Both the position numbers and the translations under genes were made by a program. Of a DNA stretch of 64,000 nucleotides, positions 34,690 to 42,716 are shown piece by piece. How positions within the stretch are numbered: the first letter of the stretch is position 1; each line of letters opens with the position of its first letter. The notes beneath the pieces were generated by a model, which saw nothing but the letters and a program-made list of their open reading frames with translations, did no database searches and was not told the origin of the DNA. This DNA is from Sterolibacterium sp964437515 (GTDB taxonomy: Bacteria > Pseudomonadota > Gammaproteobacteria > Burkholderiales > Rhodocyclaceae): NCBI GenBank assembly GCA_964437515.1, contig CAYTHB010000004.1:10924-74923 (forward strand), read 5' to 3'.

Positions 34690-35856
34690 ATGAAATGGAC
34701 AAACGGACTCAATCACACTGGGCGCATTCTGGCTGTTTTCCTGCTGGTGACCTACGCTGCGGCCTGCACCCACCTGCCCTCAGGTGAAAAAGCCTTCAAG
34801 AGTTTTGACAGTTGTTTTGCTGCCAATCTGGGATTGGCGACCGTAGGCGGGATCGGCGCAGGCATCCTAGCGACCCAACTGGCGGGAGGGCTGACCGGCA
34901 GCCATTCCGCTGCGCGTAATGTCGGTGCAGCGGCCGGCGTAGCCGTTGGTGTCATGATCGCCATGAAAGCATGGAAAAACTGTGCAGCGGTCTACAACAA
35001 ATCGGAAGTCGTTACCCCACCCACACCCACTACACGTCCTAGTACCGCCAGTGCTGCGCTGGCTCAAACACCGCGTCTGGGGCTGGATAGCCTCAAGGTG
35101 CGCGTCGAAGGCACCGAAAATGATCCGCCACAGCCCGAATTTGCACTCAGCTATCTGGCTGCCAACTCAGCAACCAAGGATATCAAAGCAAAATTCCGCC
35201 ATAAAGTTGAAATCGTTCGATTCACGAGCACAGACGATAACAAGATGATTCTTGCCGACAATAGCGGTAACGCCCTACATGACAGCGCCGGCAAAACCAT
35301 CCCGCTTGAAGCAGCCGCGCGCATGCCGCGCAATCAGCTTTTCTGGGTGTCGATTGCTGAAGACGGTCGCGATGACTACATTGAAGACGTCGTCATCCAG
35401 CAAGGCTCCAGTGCCAGCTATCGCCACAAGCTGCAAGTCCCACCTCGTGCCCAGCTACCACTGCCGCTGCCCGTTCCCATGCGTTATACGCTGACGATCG
35501 AAGCCGACAACATGACCGCGACGCGTACCGTGGATTTCTCTCTTCTCAGCACGGCGGATCGCCCCAAGATTTATGCGGCTTCCGGCGCAAATACAGCCGT
35601 ATCCCCCACAACACGCAGTCTGAAAAACTCCACACCCAGCAATGAAGGCGGAGCAAAAACAAACCGCAAAGTCACGCTATATAGCGACACCACGGGGCAA
35701 CGCAAATCTGTTGGGGTTTTGCACAAAGGAGTCTCTGTCACCATTGAAGATCGCACGACGGCCATCATCAACAACAAACCCCGTGATTGGGTGAAAATCA
35801 GTAGCGACAAAGGGAGTGGCTGGCTGCCCGCTGACTTCATTTCCGGAGCGCGCTAA
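34690..35856 (+). CDS. SH3-domain lipoprotein with glycine-zipper segment
   Basis: 388 aa. An N-terminal signal sequence ends at YAAAC (Cys26), a possible but not ideal lipobox. A Gly/Ala-rich hydrophobic stretch (about 47-97, GGIGAGILATQLAGG and NVGAAAGVAVGVM) looks like a glycine zipper. A middle domain of about 170 residues is unrecognised, and the C-terminus (about 325-388) is a bacterial SH3 domain ending VKISSDKGSGWLPADF. Such proteins sit in the envelope and bind peptidoglycan or proteins. It lies 2 bp before the caspase gene and is almost certainly coexpressed, which suggests a shared role. Confidence 0.7.
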   Translation: MKWTNGLNHTGRILAVFLLVTYAAACTHLPSGEKAFKSFDSCFAANLGLATVGGIGAGILATQLAGGLTGSHSAARNVGAAAGVAVGVMIAMKAWKNCAAVYNKSEVVTPPTPTTRPSTASAALAQTPRLGLDSLKVRVEGTENDPPQPEFALSYLAANSATKDIKAKFRHKVEIVRFTSTDDNKMILADNSGNALHDSAGKTIPLEAAARMPRNQLFWVSIAEDGRDDYIEDVVIQQGSSASYRHKLQVPPRAQLPLPLPVPMRYTLTIEADNMTATRTVDFSLLSTADRPKIYAASGANTAVSPTTRSLKNSTPSNEGGAKTNRKVTLYSDTTGQRKSVGVLHKGVSVTIEDRTTAIINNKPRDWVKISSDKGSGWLPADFISGAR

Positions 35857-35858
35857 CC

Positions 35859-37130
35859 ATGCAAATCCATCACCCACAGACACTTCGTCTCGCATTGTTA
35901 GCAACAGCGACTGCCGGAATGCTGGCATGGAGTCTGCCTTCTTGTGCACTTGAAGACCCCGTCACACCCACTGAAATCAGCGAAATTCGTACCGCCTTCA
36001 AGGATATTGGCTTGCGTCAGGCGAATATTGAATTGGGTAACGATGGACGTGTCAGTCTCGTGGGTGAGTATGAAAATCGTGATGAAGTCGAAACCGCCTT
36101 CTCAGCCGCGCGTGCCGTCGTCGGTCTACGTCGCGTCGCGCCCACGACACCCAACAACATCAAGTATCGTCTCAAGGGATTCGATAGCGCGTTTTCATCA
36201 ACCATTGCGCGCATGATGAAAAAGAACCCTACACCCTCTACCCCCGCCACACCAACCGCGACGCTTCAGCCCGAAGTAGCCCCACCACCACGCAGCGGCC
36301 CCCAGGAATTTGGCCTGGTGATCGGAGTAGGCAAATTCAAATACCTCCCAGCCGACAAGGCACTTGAAGGGGCAGAGAAGGATGCCACTGGCGTGTACAA
36401 CCTGCTTTTATCCCCCGATGGCGGCTTTCAGCGCGACCATGTTCGTCTGCTCACGCAAGAGCAAGCAACCTCGACCGCCATCAAGGCAGCCATGCAGGAC
36501 ATTCTGAACAAAACTCAATCCGGTGATACCGTCGTTTTTTTCATCGCCAGCCACGGCTTGCCCAATGCCATGAACAAGTTTGATGTCATCCTCTATGACA
36601 CCGAGTTCCCACGCAAAAAAGCGGGCAAGGATGGTTTCGAGTTTGTCGTGACCAACCGATCCACAGCCTTGAGTGACGATGAGTTTCAAAAATTCATTTC
36701 GCAACTGACCATCAAAAATGTGCGAACGGTCGTTGTGCTCGACACCTGTTACAGCGGCAAAACTTTTGCCGCCGTACCGGGCTTTCTCTCCACACGCACC
36801 CGCTCGCTGGTTGTACGCAAGAAGGAAGCCGCCTACACCACGGCAATGCCCCAGGAAGCGATGAGCGATTTAGCGCAGCAAGCCAAGGATCTCAAGACCT
36901 CACGTATCGTCATCGTTTCTGCCTCCGAAGACGAAGAATCGCTGGAAGCCCCTGAACTGGGCGGTGGCGCATTCACCCAGTCCTACATCAAACTGTTACG
37001 CCAAATCCGTGATTACGCAGAGGCTTTTGACAAAACAAAGCCCTCGGTAATCCGTTTTGCGCGTACCGTCGGCCGCTCTCAAACACCGAGAATGCTGGTA
37101 GTACCTGAAGAAGCCGTGACAAAAATGTAA
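35859..37130 (+). CDS. Secreted caspase-family (C14) protease with BON-like domain
   Basis: 423 aa: a signal peptide (about residues 1-30, cleavage near SCALE), a BON-like domain (about 43-108, ending VVGLRRVAP), a Pro/Thr linker, and a caspase-fold domain (about 147-420). The catalytic His232 lies in FFIASHGLP and Cys297 in VVLDTCYSG, so the dyad is intact, although the usual SGHG is changed to ASHG. Prokaryotic caspase relatives cleave after basic residues. Export to the periplasm next to an SH3 lipoprotein is less common than the cytoplasmic forms. The target is unknown. Confidence 0.8.
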   Translation: MQIHHPQTLRLALLATATAGMLAWSLPSCALEDPVTPTEISEIRTAFKDIGLRQANIELGNDGRVSLVGEYENRDEVETAFSAARAVVGLRRVAPTTPNNIKYRLKGFDSAFSSTIARMMKKNPTPSTPATPTATLQPEVAPPPRSGPQEFGLVIGVGKFKYLPADKALEGAEKDATGVYNLLLSPDGGFQRDHVRLLTQEQATSTAIKAAMQDILNKTQSGDTVVFFIASHGLPNAMNKFDVILYDTEFPRKKAGKDGFEFVVTNRSTALSDDEFQKFISQLTIKNVRTVVVLDTCYSGKTFAAVPGFLSTRTRSLVVRKKEAAYTTAMPQEAMSDLAQQAKDLKTSRIVIVSASEDEESLEAPELGGGAFTQSYIKLLRQIRDYAEAFDKTKPSVIRFARTVGRSQTPRMLVVPEEAVTKM

Positions 37131-37140
37131 TCTGCTCATC

Positions 37141-39381
37141 ATGTTTGGTCGGCTATTCAGAAAAAAACCTGTTGTAACGGAAGTATCGCAACCTATTCCC
37201 AGCCCAGCACCCGCTGCTCCACTGGACTGGCCGGCACAGCTGGACGCGGCGCGGGGTAACGATGAAGCCTTGCTCAAGCTGGCGCAAAGCTCCGCCCCGC
37301 ACAGCGTGCGTCTGACTGCAGTACAAGCCTTAAGCGGAGCCGATGCCTTGCGCACCGCTGAGCAGAACTTTCGCGGACGCGACAAGACCCTTCACCGTGC
37401 CGCACGACAGCAACTCGACACACTGACACGCCAGCAAACCACGCGTGCCACCGCCACACACTTGTTGCAAGAAGCCCGACAGCTGACGCAAACGGTCGCC
37501 GAACGCACCATCCCCGCCAATCATCTGGTCGAACTTGATCAGGCTTGGCGCGCACTGGATGAATCTCTGTTGGAAGCCACGCAAAGCAGCGAGTTCGCCC
37601 AACTGCAAGCGACACTTGCCCGGCAAATGCGTGAGCACAGCGAACAGCAGCGTGATGCCCAACGTCAGCAACAACGCCTCGCCGCCGAGCAAGCCGCACA
37701 GGAAGCCGCCACACGCCAAGCCGCGAACGAGACAGCACTAGCGCAACAACAACATGAGCAGGAACGCCAGCAAGCCAGCCGTCACGCCGCCACACAAGCG
37801 CGCCAACACAGCCAGCAGATACACGCACAACTGGAAGCCAGTCTCGGCACACTCGAAGCCGCGCTCGCCGACGGTCAGGTAGGCGTCATCCCGGCACACA
37901 TCGCCCACATGCGTGAGCTTGCTGCCCACGCTATCGTCGATTCGCCCTTGCAGGCGCGCATCCATCACCTCGAAGCCGAATTTGCGCGCCTCAAGGAATG
38001 GCAACATTGGGGGGGTGAACAGGCACGGCTGAGTCTGATTGAAGCCGCCGAACATCTGGCGGCAACGGCTCGCAGCGTGACCTCACTCAAACAGCATACA
38101 CAGGACATCGAGCAACTGCGCGCCCGCTGGAAGGCTTTGTCCAGCACCGGTGATCACAACGCAGCCCGTCTCTGGAAACGCTTTGATGCCGCGCTTAGCC
38201 TCGCCTGGCAACCGGTTGCCGAACAGCGTCAGCAACTCGCCACGACACGCGAACACAACCGACAGGCGCGTCTGGACTTGCTCACCGCACTGGAAGCCCA
38301 ACCCATTCCCGAGCCAGACTCCAAGACCACTGACTGGCGCGTACTCCATCAGGCACTGGAGCACTTCCAGCAACACTGGCGCAAACTCGGCCCGCTCGAA
38401 CACACGGTCAGCAAACACGAGCAACCCGCCTTACAAGCACAGCTCACCCACACGCTGGCGAAATATGAAGCCCCGCTGCATGCGGCACGTCAGGTCGCAC
38501 GCCAGCAACGGCAGCAGCTCATCGCACAGATGCAGCAACTCCTTCCAGATGATCGCGATGTCATCACTCAGGTGCGCAGCTTGCAGGCCGCATGGCAAAG
38601 CAGCACGCACGCCGTTCCGCTGCCGCGCAAGGAAGATCACAATCTCTGGACAGAATTCAAGGCCGCCACCGACACCATTTTTCAGCAACGCACTACGGCA
38701 CGTCAGGCGCGCGACGACGCGCTCGCCACACAGGAAGCCGCCCAAGCCACCTTGCTTGCCCAAGTGCACGCACTCACGCAACGCATCCAAGACCCACCAG
38801 AAATACTGGCGCGCGAACTCGCCACACTGGAACAGCAATGGCACGAGCTCACGCGGCAAGCATCGCCGCAGACACGCTCACATAACAAACACGAACCGCA
38901 GTTTCGTAACGCCCGCCAACAGGTGCAGCAGCAGATTCAAAACCTGCGGCAGCAACACTGGCAAGCCGCCTGCCACACACTCCTCACTGCTTGGCAAAAC
39001 TGCGAACAGAATGAAGCCTACCCATCCGACAAGATGGACGCGCTGCCTGCGCAGCTCCCCGCAGCTTGGCGCGAGGCTTTGCAAGCCCGCCGTCATGCGG
39101 GGCAGCGCGTCACAGATGACGTTCTACTCGACACTACCTTGCTGCGCCTCGAAGCCCTGCTGGAGCTAGAGACCCCCGCAGCTTTTCAAGCGGCACGGCG
39201 CGAACTCAAATTGCAGGACATGAAGCGCGCACTCGAAACCCGCAGCGCGCAAACTGCTGAAATCCACACGCTCGAAACACTGCTGGCGTGCGCATTACGC
39301 CTGAGCACCCACCACCCCGCACAAAGCACCCGCCTGCACACAATCCTCACCGTACTACCGCAACACTTGCCGCTCCGTTAA
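37141..39381 (+). CDS. DUF349 repeat protein
   Basis: 746 aa, highly rich in Gln, Ala, Arg and His and almost entirely helical, with several DUF349 units (blocks with a W followed by basic and LW/LWKRF-type residues, as in ARLWKRFDAA and HNLWTEFKAA). It starts MFGRLFRKKP with no signal peptide, so it is cytoplasmic. Long coiled-coil stretches lie around residues 155-225. The function of the family is not established. It follows the caspase gene by 10 bp and may be cotranscribed, but its cellular location differs from the two envelope proteins. Confidence 0.8.
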   Translation: MFGRLFRKKPVVTEVSQPIPSPAPAAPLDWPAQLDAARGNDEALLKLAQSSAPHSVRLTAVQALSGADALRTAEQNFRGRDKTLHRAARQQLDTLTRQQTTRATATHLLQEARQLTQTVAERTIPANHLVELDQAWRALDESLLEATQSSEFAQLQATLARQMREHSEQQRDAQRQQQRLAAEQAAQEAATRQAANETALAQQQHEQERQQASRHAATQARQHSQQIHAQLEASLGTLEAALADGQVGVIPAHIAHMRELAAHAIVDSPLQARIHHLEAEFARLKEWQHWGGEQARLSLIEAAEHLAATARSVTSLKQHTQDIEQLRARWKALSSTGDHNAARLWKRFDAALSLAWQPVAEQRQQLATTREHNRQARLDLLTALEAQPIPEPDSKTTDWRVLHQALEHFQQHWRKLGPLEHTVSKHEQPALQAQLTHTLAKYEAPLHAARQVARQQRQQLIAQMQQLLPDDRDVITQVRSLQAAWQSSTHAVPLPRKEDHNLWTEFKAATDTIFQQRTTARQARDDALATQEAAQATLLAQVHALTQRIQDPPEILARELATLEQQWHELTRQASPQTRSHNKHEPQFRNARQQVQQQIQNLRQQHWQAACHTLLTAWQNCEQNEAYPSDKMDALPAQLPAAWREALQARRHAGQRVTDDVLLDTTLLRLEALLELETPAAFQAARRELKLQDMKRALETRSAQTAEIHTLETLLACALRLSTHHPAQSTRLHTILTVLPQHLPLR

Positions 39382-39404
39382 TCCACCCTCGCCTCATCAA
39401 CATC

Positions 39405-39842
39405 ATGCCCCGCATCAAGATCGAACTGCCCGAACACTTTCCTTTCCATACTGAAGTGGCGATTTACCAAAGCCACATCAATTACGGTGGCCATCTCGAC
39501 AACGCCCAGCTACTCACCCTCGTCTCCGAAGCCCGTTCGCGCTACTTTCAATCCATGGGCTATCACGAAGGCAATGTCGAAGGGGTCGGCATCATCCTCG
39601 CCGATGCCGCCATCCAGTACCGCTCCGAAGCCTTTCAGGGCGAGATCATGGTAATCCACATGACCGCCAACGACTTCAGCAAAAATGGCTGCGATCTCGT
39701 CTGGCGCATGGACGAAAAAACCTCGGGGCGCGAAGTCGCACGCGGCAAGGCGGGCATCGTGTTCATGGATTACAGCGAACGTAAAATCGCGCTCGTACCC
39801 GCAGCCTTCCGCCAGCGTATCGAAGACACTGGCTCACGATAA
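39405..39842 (+). CDS. Hotdog-fold thioesterase family protein
   Basis: 145 aa, related to acyl-CoA thioesterases of the 4-hydroxybenzoyl-CoA type. It shows HFPFHTEVAIYQSHINYGGHLDNAQ, in short blocks: HTEVAIYQSH, then NYGGHLDNAQ with the conserved Asn/His/Asp region, and the helix LVSEARSRYF. It should hydrolyse a thioester, but the substrate is unknown. The ATG at 39405 lies 24 bp after the DUF349 gene; rpiA follows after 33 bp on the same strand. Confidence 0.8.
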   Translation: MPRIKIELPEHFPFHTEVAIYQSHINYGGHLDNAQLLTLVSEARSRYFQSMGYHEGNVEGVGIILADAAIQYRSEAFQGEIMVIHMTANDFSKNGCDLVWRMDEKTSGREVARGKAGIVFMDYSERKIALVPAAFRQRIEDTGSR

Positions 39843-39875
39843 AATCTGGCTTTTCCGCTTCCACAAATATTTCTC

Positions 39876-40568
39876 ATGAACCAGAACGAACTCAAGCAAG
39901 CCGTCGCTCGCGCCGCCAAAGATTACGTCATCCATCACCTGCCGCAAGGCGCGATCCTGGGCGTAGGCACGGGCTCCACCGCCAACTGTTTCATTGATGA
40001 AATCGCCGCAATCAAAGATCGCATCGGCGGCTGCATCGCCAGCTCGGAAGCCACCCGGCAACGCCTCGAAGGCCACGGGCTGCGCGTACTGGAACTCAAC
40101 GAAGTCGTCGCACAAGGCCTGTCCATGCCGATCTACGTCGATGGCGCAGATGAAATCGATGCCAGTCTCGCCATGATTAAAGGCGGTGGTGGCGCACTCA
40201 CCCGCGAAAAAATCGTCGCCGCCGTCGCCGATACCTTTGTCTGCGTCTGCGACCAAAGCAAGCGCGTCGCCACCCTCGGCAAGTTCCCTCTACCCGTCGA
40301 AGTCATCCCCATGGCACGCGAGCAAGTGCGCCGCGAACTGGCGCGCCTCACCGGCGGCGAAGCGCGCCTGCGTGAAGGCTTCATCACCGACAACGGCAAC
40401 ATCATCCTCGATATACACGGACTCGCCATCACGCAACCCATCGAACTGGAAGCCCGCATCAACGCCATCGTCGGCATCGTCGCCAACGGCCTGTTCGCCC
40501 AGCGCGGCGCGGATGTGCTGCTGCTGGCTGAATCCACGGGGATCAGAACAATCCTGTGCGACGGCTAA
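39876..40568 (+). CDS. rpiA: Ribose-5-phosphate isomerase A
   Basis: 230 aa. It interconverts ribose-5-phosphate and ribulose-5-phosphate in the pentose phosphate pathway. Signatures: GVGTGSTANCFIDE (phosphate loop), DGADEID with the catalytic Asp, KGGGGALTREKI with the catalytic Glu/Lys, and VCDQSKRV. The length is as expected. Its stop codon overlaps the stop of the convergent antitoxin-like gene by 3 bp. Confidence 0.96.
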   Translation: MNQNELKQAVARAAKDYVIHHLPQGAILGVGTGSTANCFIDEIAAIKDRIGGCIASSEATRQRLEGHGLRVLELNEVVAQGLSMPIYVDGADEIDASLAMIKGGGGALTREKIVAAVADTFVCVCDQSKRVATLGKFPLPVEVIPMAREQVRRELARLTGGEARLREGFITDNGNIILDIHGLAITQPIELEARINAIVGIVANGLFAQRGADVLLLAESTGIRTILCDG

Positions 40569-40927
40569 ATTGCCAGCAACACGGCTTGTGCCGCTGCCCG
40601 AACTTCCTTATAACGGCCATGACCCGGCAACGGTTTTTCTTCAACCTCAAGCAAACCAATGCGCCGCAGCGCATCCACATCGCGTTTCACTGCACTCCGG
40701 TCACGATGCAAACGTAACGCCAGATCGGTGATAGAGCCCGGACAGTCTCTGACTTCACGCATCAGCGTGAGTTTTGCCGTTGTCACCAGTCGAGCCAGAT
40801 CCTCCGGATCTTCAAATGAAACTGTGCGTTCACAAGGAATGGGGACACCTTGATCAGCCAACCGCGCAATGCGTTTGCCTCGTTTGAAAAACTCGTCCGA
40901 TCCAGCAGTAGTCACCAGCACTTTCAT
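40565..40927 (-). CDS. Winged-helix DNA-binding protein, probable antitoxin (TumA-like)
   Basis: 120 aa. The middle is a winged helix-turn-helix (REVRDCPGSITDLALRLHRD then SAVKRDVDALRRIGL) of the HVO_A0114/TumA kind. The ATG overlaps the stop of the upstream small gene by 4 bp, so the pair is translated together, toxin gene first. It should neutralise its partner and repress the operon. The N-terminal extension (VTTAGSDEFFKRGKRIARLA) is the likely toxin contact. The identification comes from pair layout and family resemblance. Confidence 0.65.
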   Translation of the reverse strand: MKVLVTTAGSDEFFKRGKRIARLADQGVPIPCERTVSFEDPEDLARLVTTAKLTLMREVRDCPGSITDLALRLHRDRSAVKRDVDALRRIGLLEVEEKPLPGHGRYKEVRAAAQAVLLAI

Positions 40928-41223
40928 TGATATTTTCTCCTGAAGAGAACCCAATCGGTCTCGAACCGGGTTTCAATATCCTCAAAACTGATAAATGCTA
41001 CAGGGCTGACTTCACCCATGTAGTGCCGATGATGGTAACCGTGCGCATTGTCGTACCCCACAACCCGCCCGTTATCGCCTGAAAAAATGGTGTGGTTGAT
41101 GTAGGCCAGGTTATATCGAACCACCTGTCCACGCTCACCCACCCAGACTTCACGGCGCAACAGACCATTCCCGTGTTTCGCTGACAATGACCATACATCG
41201 TCAAATACTTTTTTATCAGGCAT
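40924..41223 (-). CDS. Probable toxin of the TumE/DUF6516 family
   Basis: 99 aa. The central part (RYNLAYINHTIFSGDNGRVV, then GYDNAHGYHHRHYMG) matches the conserved core of DUF6516/TumE proteins, with the GYDN motif followed by a His-rich segment (H-H-R-H) that could be catalytic. It is followed by a coupled winged-helix gene, as in TumE/TumA modules. The cellular target of the family is not known to me. The alternative is a small regulatory pair that is not toxic. Confidence 0.6.
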   Translation of the reverse strand: MPDKKVFDDVWSLSAKHGNGLLRREVWVGERGQVVRYNLAYINHTIFSGDNGRVVGYDNAHGYHHRHYMGEVSPVAFISFEDIETRFETDWVLFRRKYQ

Positions 41224-41300
41224 GACTCATCATAGCACGCCTGCAAGAACCCTCTGTCCCTGCACCGACGGCATACAAACTTATCCGCACTGAATAACGA

Positions 41301-41320
41301 AGGGGCGCATACGCGCCCCT
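41301..41320. terminator. GC-rich hairpin downstream of yggX
   Basis: AGGGGCGC and GCGCCCCT form a perfect 8-bp stem with a 4-base loop, between the toxin-like gene and the yggX stop. There is no clear T-run on either side, so it may be a weak terminator. Confidence 0.45.
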
Positions 41321-41356
41321 CATTCCAGCAGCCTGTGTACCCTGAATGGGAACGGC

Positions 41357-41626
41357 TTACTTCGGCGCAACAAACCCCGCCACCTGATCCGCCCCGCTGC
41401 CGAAGAAATGCTTTTGCATTTGTTCTGCCAGATACTTGCGAGCATTCGGGTCGGTCATACTCAGACGGTTTTCGTTGATGAGCATGGTTTGTAGTTTGAT
41501 CCACTGCTGCCAGGCTTCTTTCGAAACGCTTTCAAACAGCTTCTTGCCCATCTCGCCCGGAACGGGAGGGAAGTCCAGACCTTCGGCCTCGCGACCGAGT
41601 TTGATGCAATTCACCATGCGTGCCAT
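41357..41626 (-). CDS. yggX: Fe(II)-trafficking / oxidative damage protection protein
   Basis: 89 aa from MARMVNCIKLGREAEGLD. The YggX family protects iron-sulfur enzymes from oxidation and may pass Fe(II) to them; the single conserved Cys (in VNCIKLG) is present. The ATG at 41626 has AAAGGAAA upstream; one further ATG five codons earlier is less likely. It is monocistronic. Confidence 0.93.
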   Translation of the reverse strand: MARMVNCIKLGREAEGLDFPPVPGEMGKKLFESVSKEAWQQWIKLQTMLINENRLSMTDPNARKYLAEQMQKHFFGSGADQVAGFVAPK

Positions 41627-41678
41627 GGGGTTTCCTTTCAAAAAAGTGATTCGTAAAAGTGAGGGGGAATGTCAAAAC

Positions 41679-42284
41679 TCAATTGTTTTGAAGGGGGGAG
41701 ATCATTCGCCTGTTTTCGGCTTCAACTTTGCGCGCCAGAGTGAGCGCATCCTGCAAATTCAATTTCAGCATGGCCTGACCGCCAATGTAACCGACCAAGG
41801 CACTTGTAGCACGTTGTTCAATCTCATCAGCATTCGTCAGCCCCAGTCGAACCAAAGCGGCAATATCATCCTTGTCATTATCGGCAAACCGGGCAATCTT
41901 GCTGACAGCCAGGTCAAGAGGGGAGAGGACATACAGCCGGATATACGCCATCCCCATGTCTACGGGAATGGCATCATCGGTATAGTCCTCGTGCATCAAA
42001 GCAAAGGTCGAGTTGTAATTGGTGTCAAAATAAATGACCTCGCGCGCTCCATCTTCCAAAGTTACATCGATGATCAAATCGTTCGGGATGAATATGCGAG
42101 AACCGAACTCCGCATCGACATCGGTTGTCACACGATCTGCGGTATAGAGATGAACAGCCATCCCCCCAGCCAAATAAACCTTCAGCGGACTGCTCAGAGA
42201 GAGCCTTTCTTCAAGCTGCTTGAATAAATCTCTCAATCCTTGAGCGAGTGCAGTTTGCGTATGAAATATCGGGCTTGTAGACAT
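41679..42284 (-). CDS. DUF6036-type nucleotidyltransferase-like protein
   Basis: 201 aa. The N-terminal half has a nucleotidyltransferase pattern: VYLAGGMAVHLY (glycine loop) then TTDVDAEFG with the metal-binding aspartates, and a later acidic region PVDMGMAY. A C-terminal helical part follows. Proteins of this group appear in toxin-antitoxin and defence modules (AbiEii-like), where they modify RNA or protein. ATG 42284 is used; GTG one codon upstream is possible. The upstream gene stops 4 bp before, so the two are coupled. Confidence 0.7.
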   Translation of the reverse strand: MSTSPIFHTQTALAQGLRDLFKQLEERLSLSSPLKVYLAGGMAVHLYTADRVTTDVDAEFGSRIFIPNDLIIDVTLEDGAREVIYFDTNYNSTFALMHEDYTDDAIPVDMGMAYIRLYVLSPLDLAVSKIARFADNDKDDIAALVRLGLTNADEIEQRATSALVGYIGGQAMLKLNLQDALTLARKVEAENRRMISPLQNN

Positions 42285-42288
42285 CACA

Positions 42289-42588
42289 TCAACCCCATTG
42301 CAACTGACGTGACAGCATGTCGCGCAAACGCGGCAAACTCATGACCCAGCCGCGCCTGACCACCTCAGGCGATGCCAGTCGCTCGTTGGGATGGGCAACG
42401 AAATAGCGTTCGCTCGCTTGCGCCAGGCATTTCGACTCGGCTGGAAAGCGGGACTGAACCAGCACTGCAGCCAACTGAAACACATTGGCCTCGCGCTGGT
42501 CTTGCGCCGCATGTGTCGCCTGTGCGGTCTCTCGGGCGACAGCAGAACATCGGACGAGCAATGCTGATTCGATGTCTCTAGCAGTCAT
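42289..42588 (-). CDS. Hypothetical protein paired with the nucleotidyltransferase
   Basis: 99 aa, mostly helical, with no motif I recognise. It ends in SLPRLRDMLSRQLQWG. It lies 4 bp before the nucleotidyltransferase gene, so the two form a two-gene unit. By position it could be the antitoxin or regulatory partner, but it has no obvious DNA-binding motif. The start is uncertain (42588 or 42606). Confidence 0.55.
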   Translation of the reverse strand: MTARDIESALLVRCSAVARETAQATHAAQDQREANVFQLAAVLVQSRFPAESKCLAQASERYFVAHPNERLASPEVVRRGWVMSLPRLRDMLSRQLQWG

Positions 42589-42716
42589 TCCAATCGACTC
42601 CAACACAATTTACGGTTTTCAACGGCAGAACGGCGGCACAAAGAAGCCATACCATTTTTGCCAAAGGAAATTTTAACGCGAGAACACAGTGTGAAACTGT
42701 AAAACTGTAAAACCGC

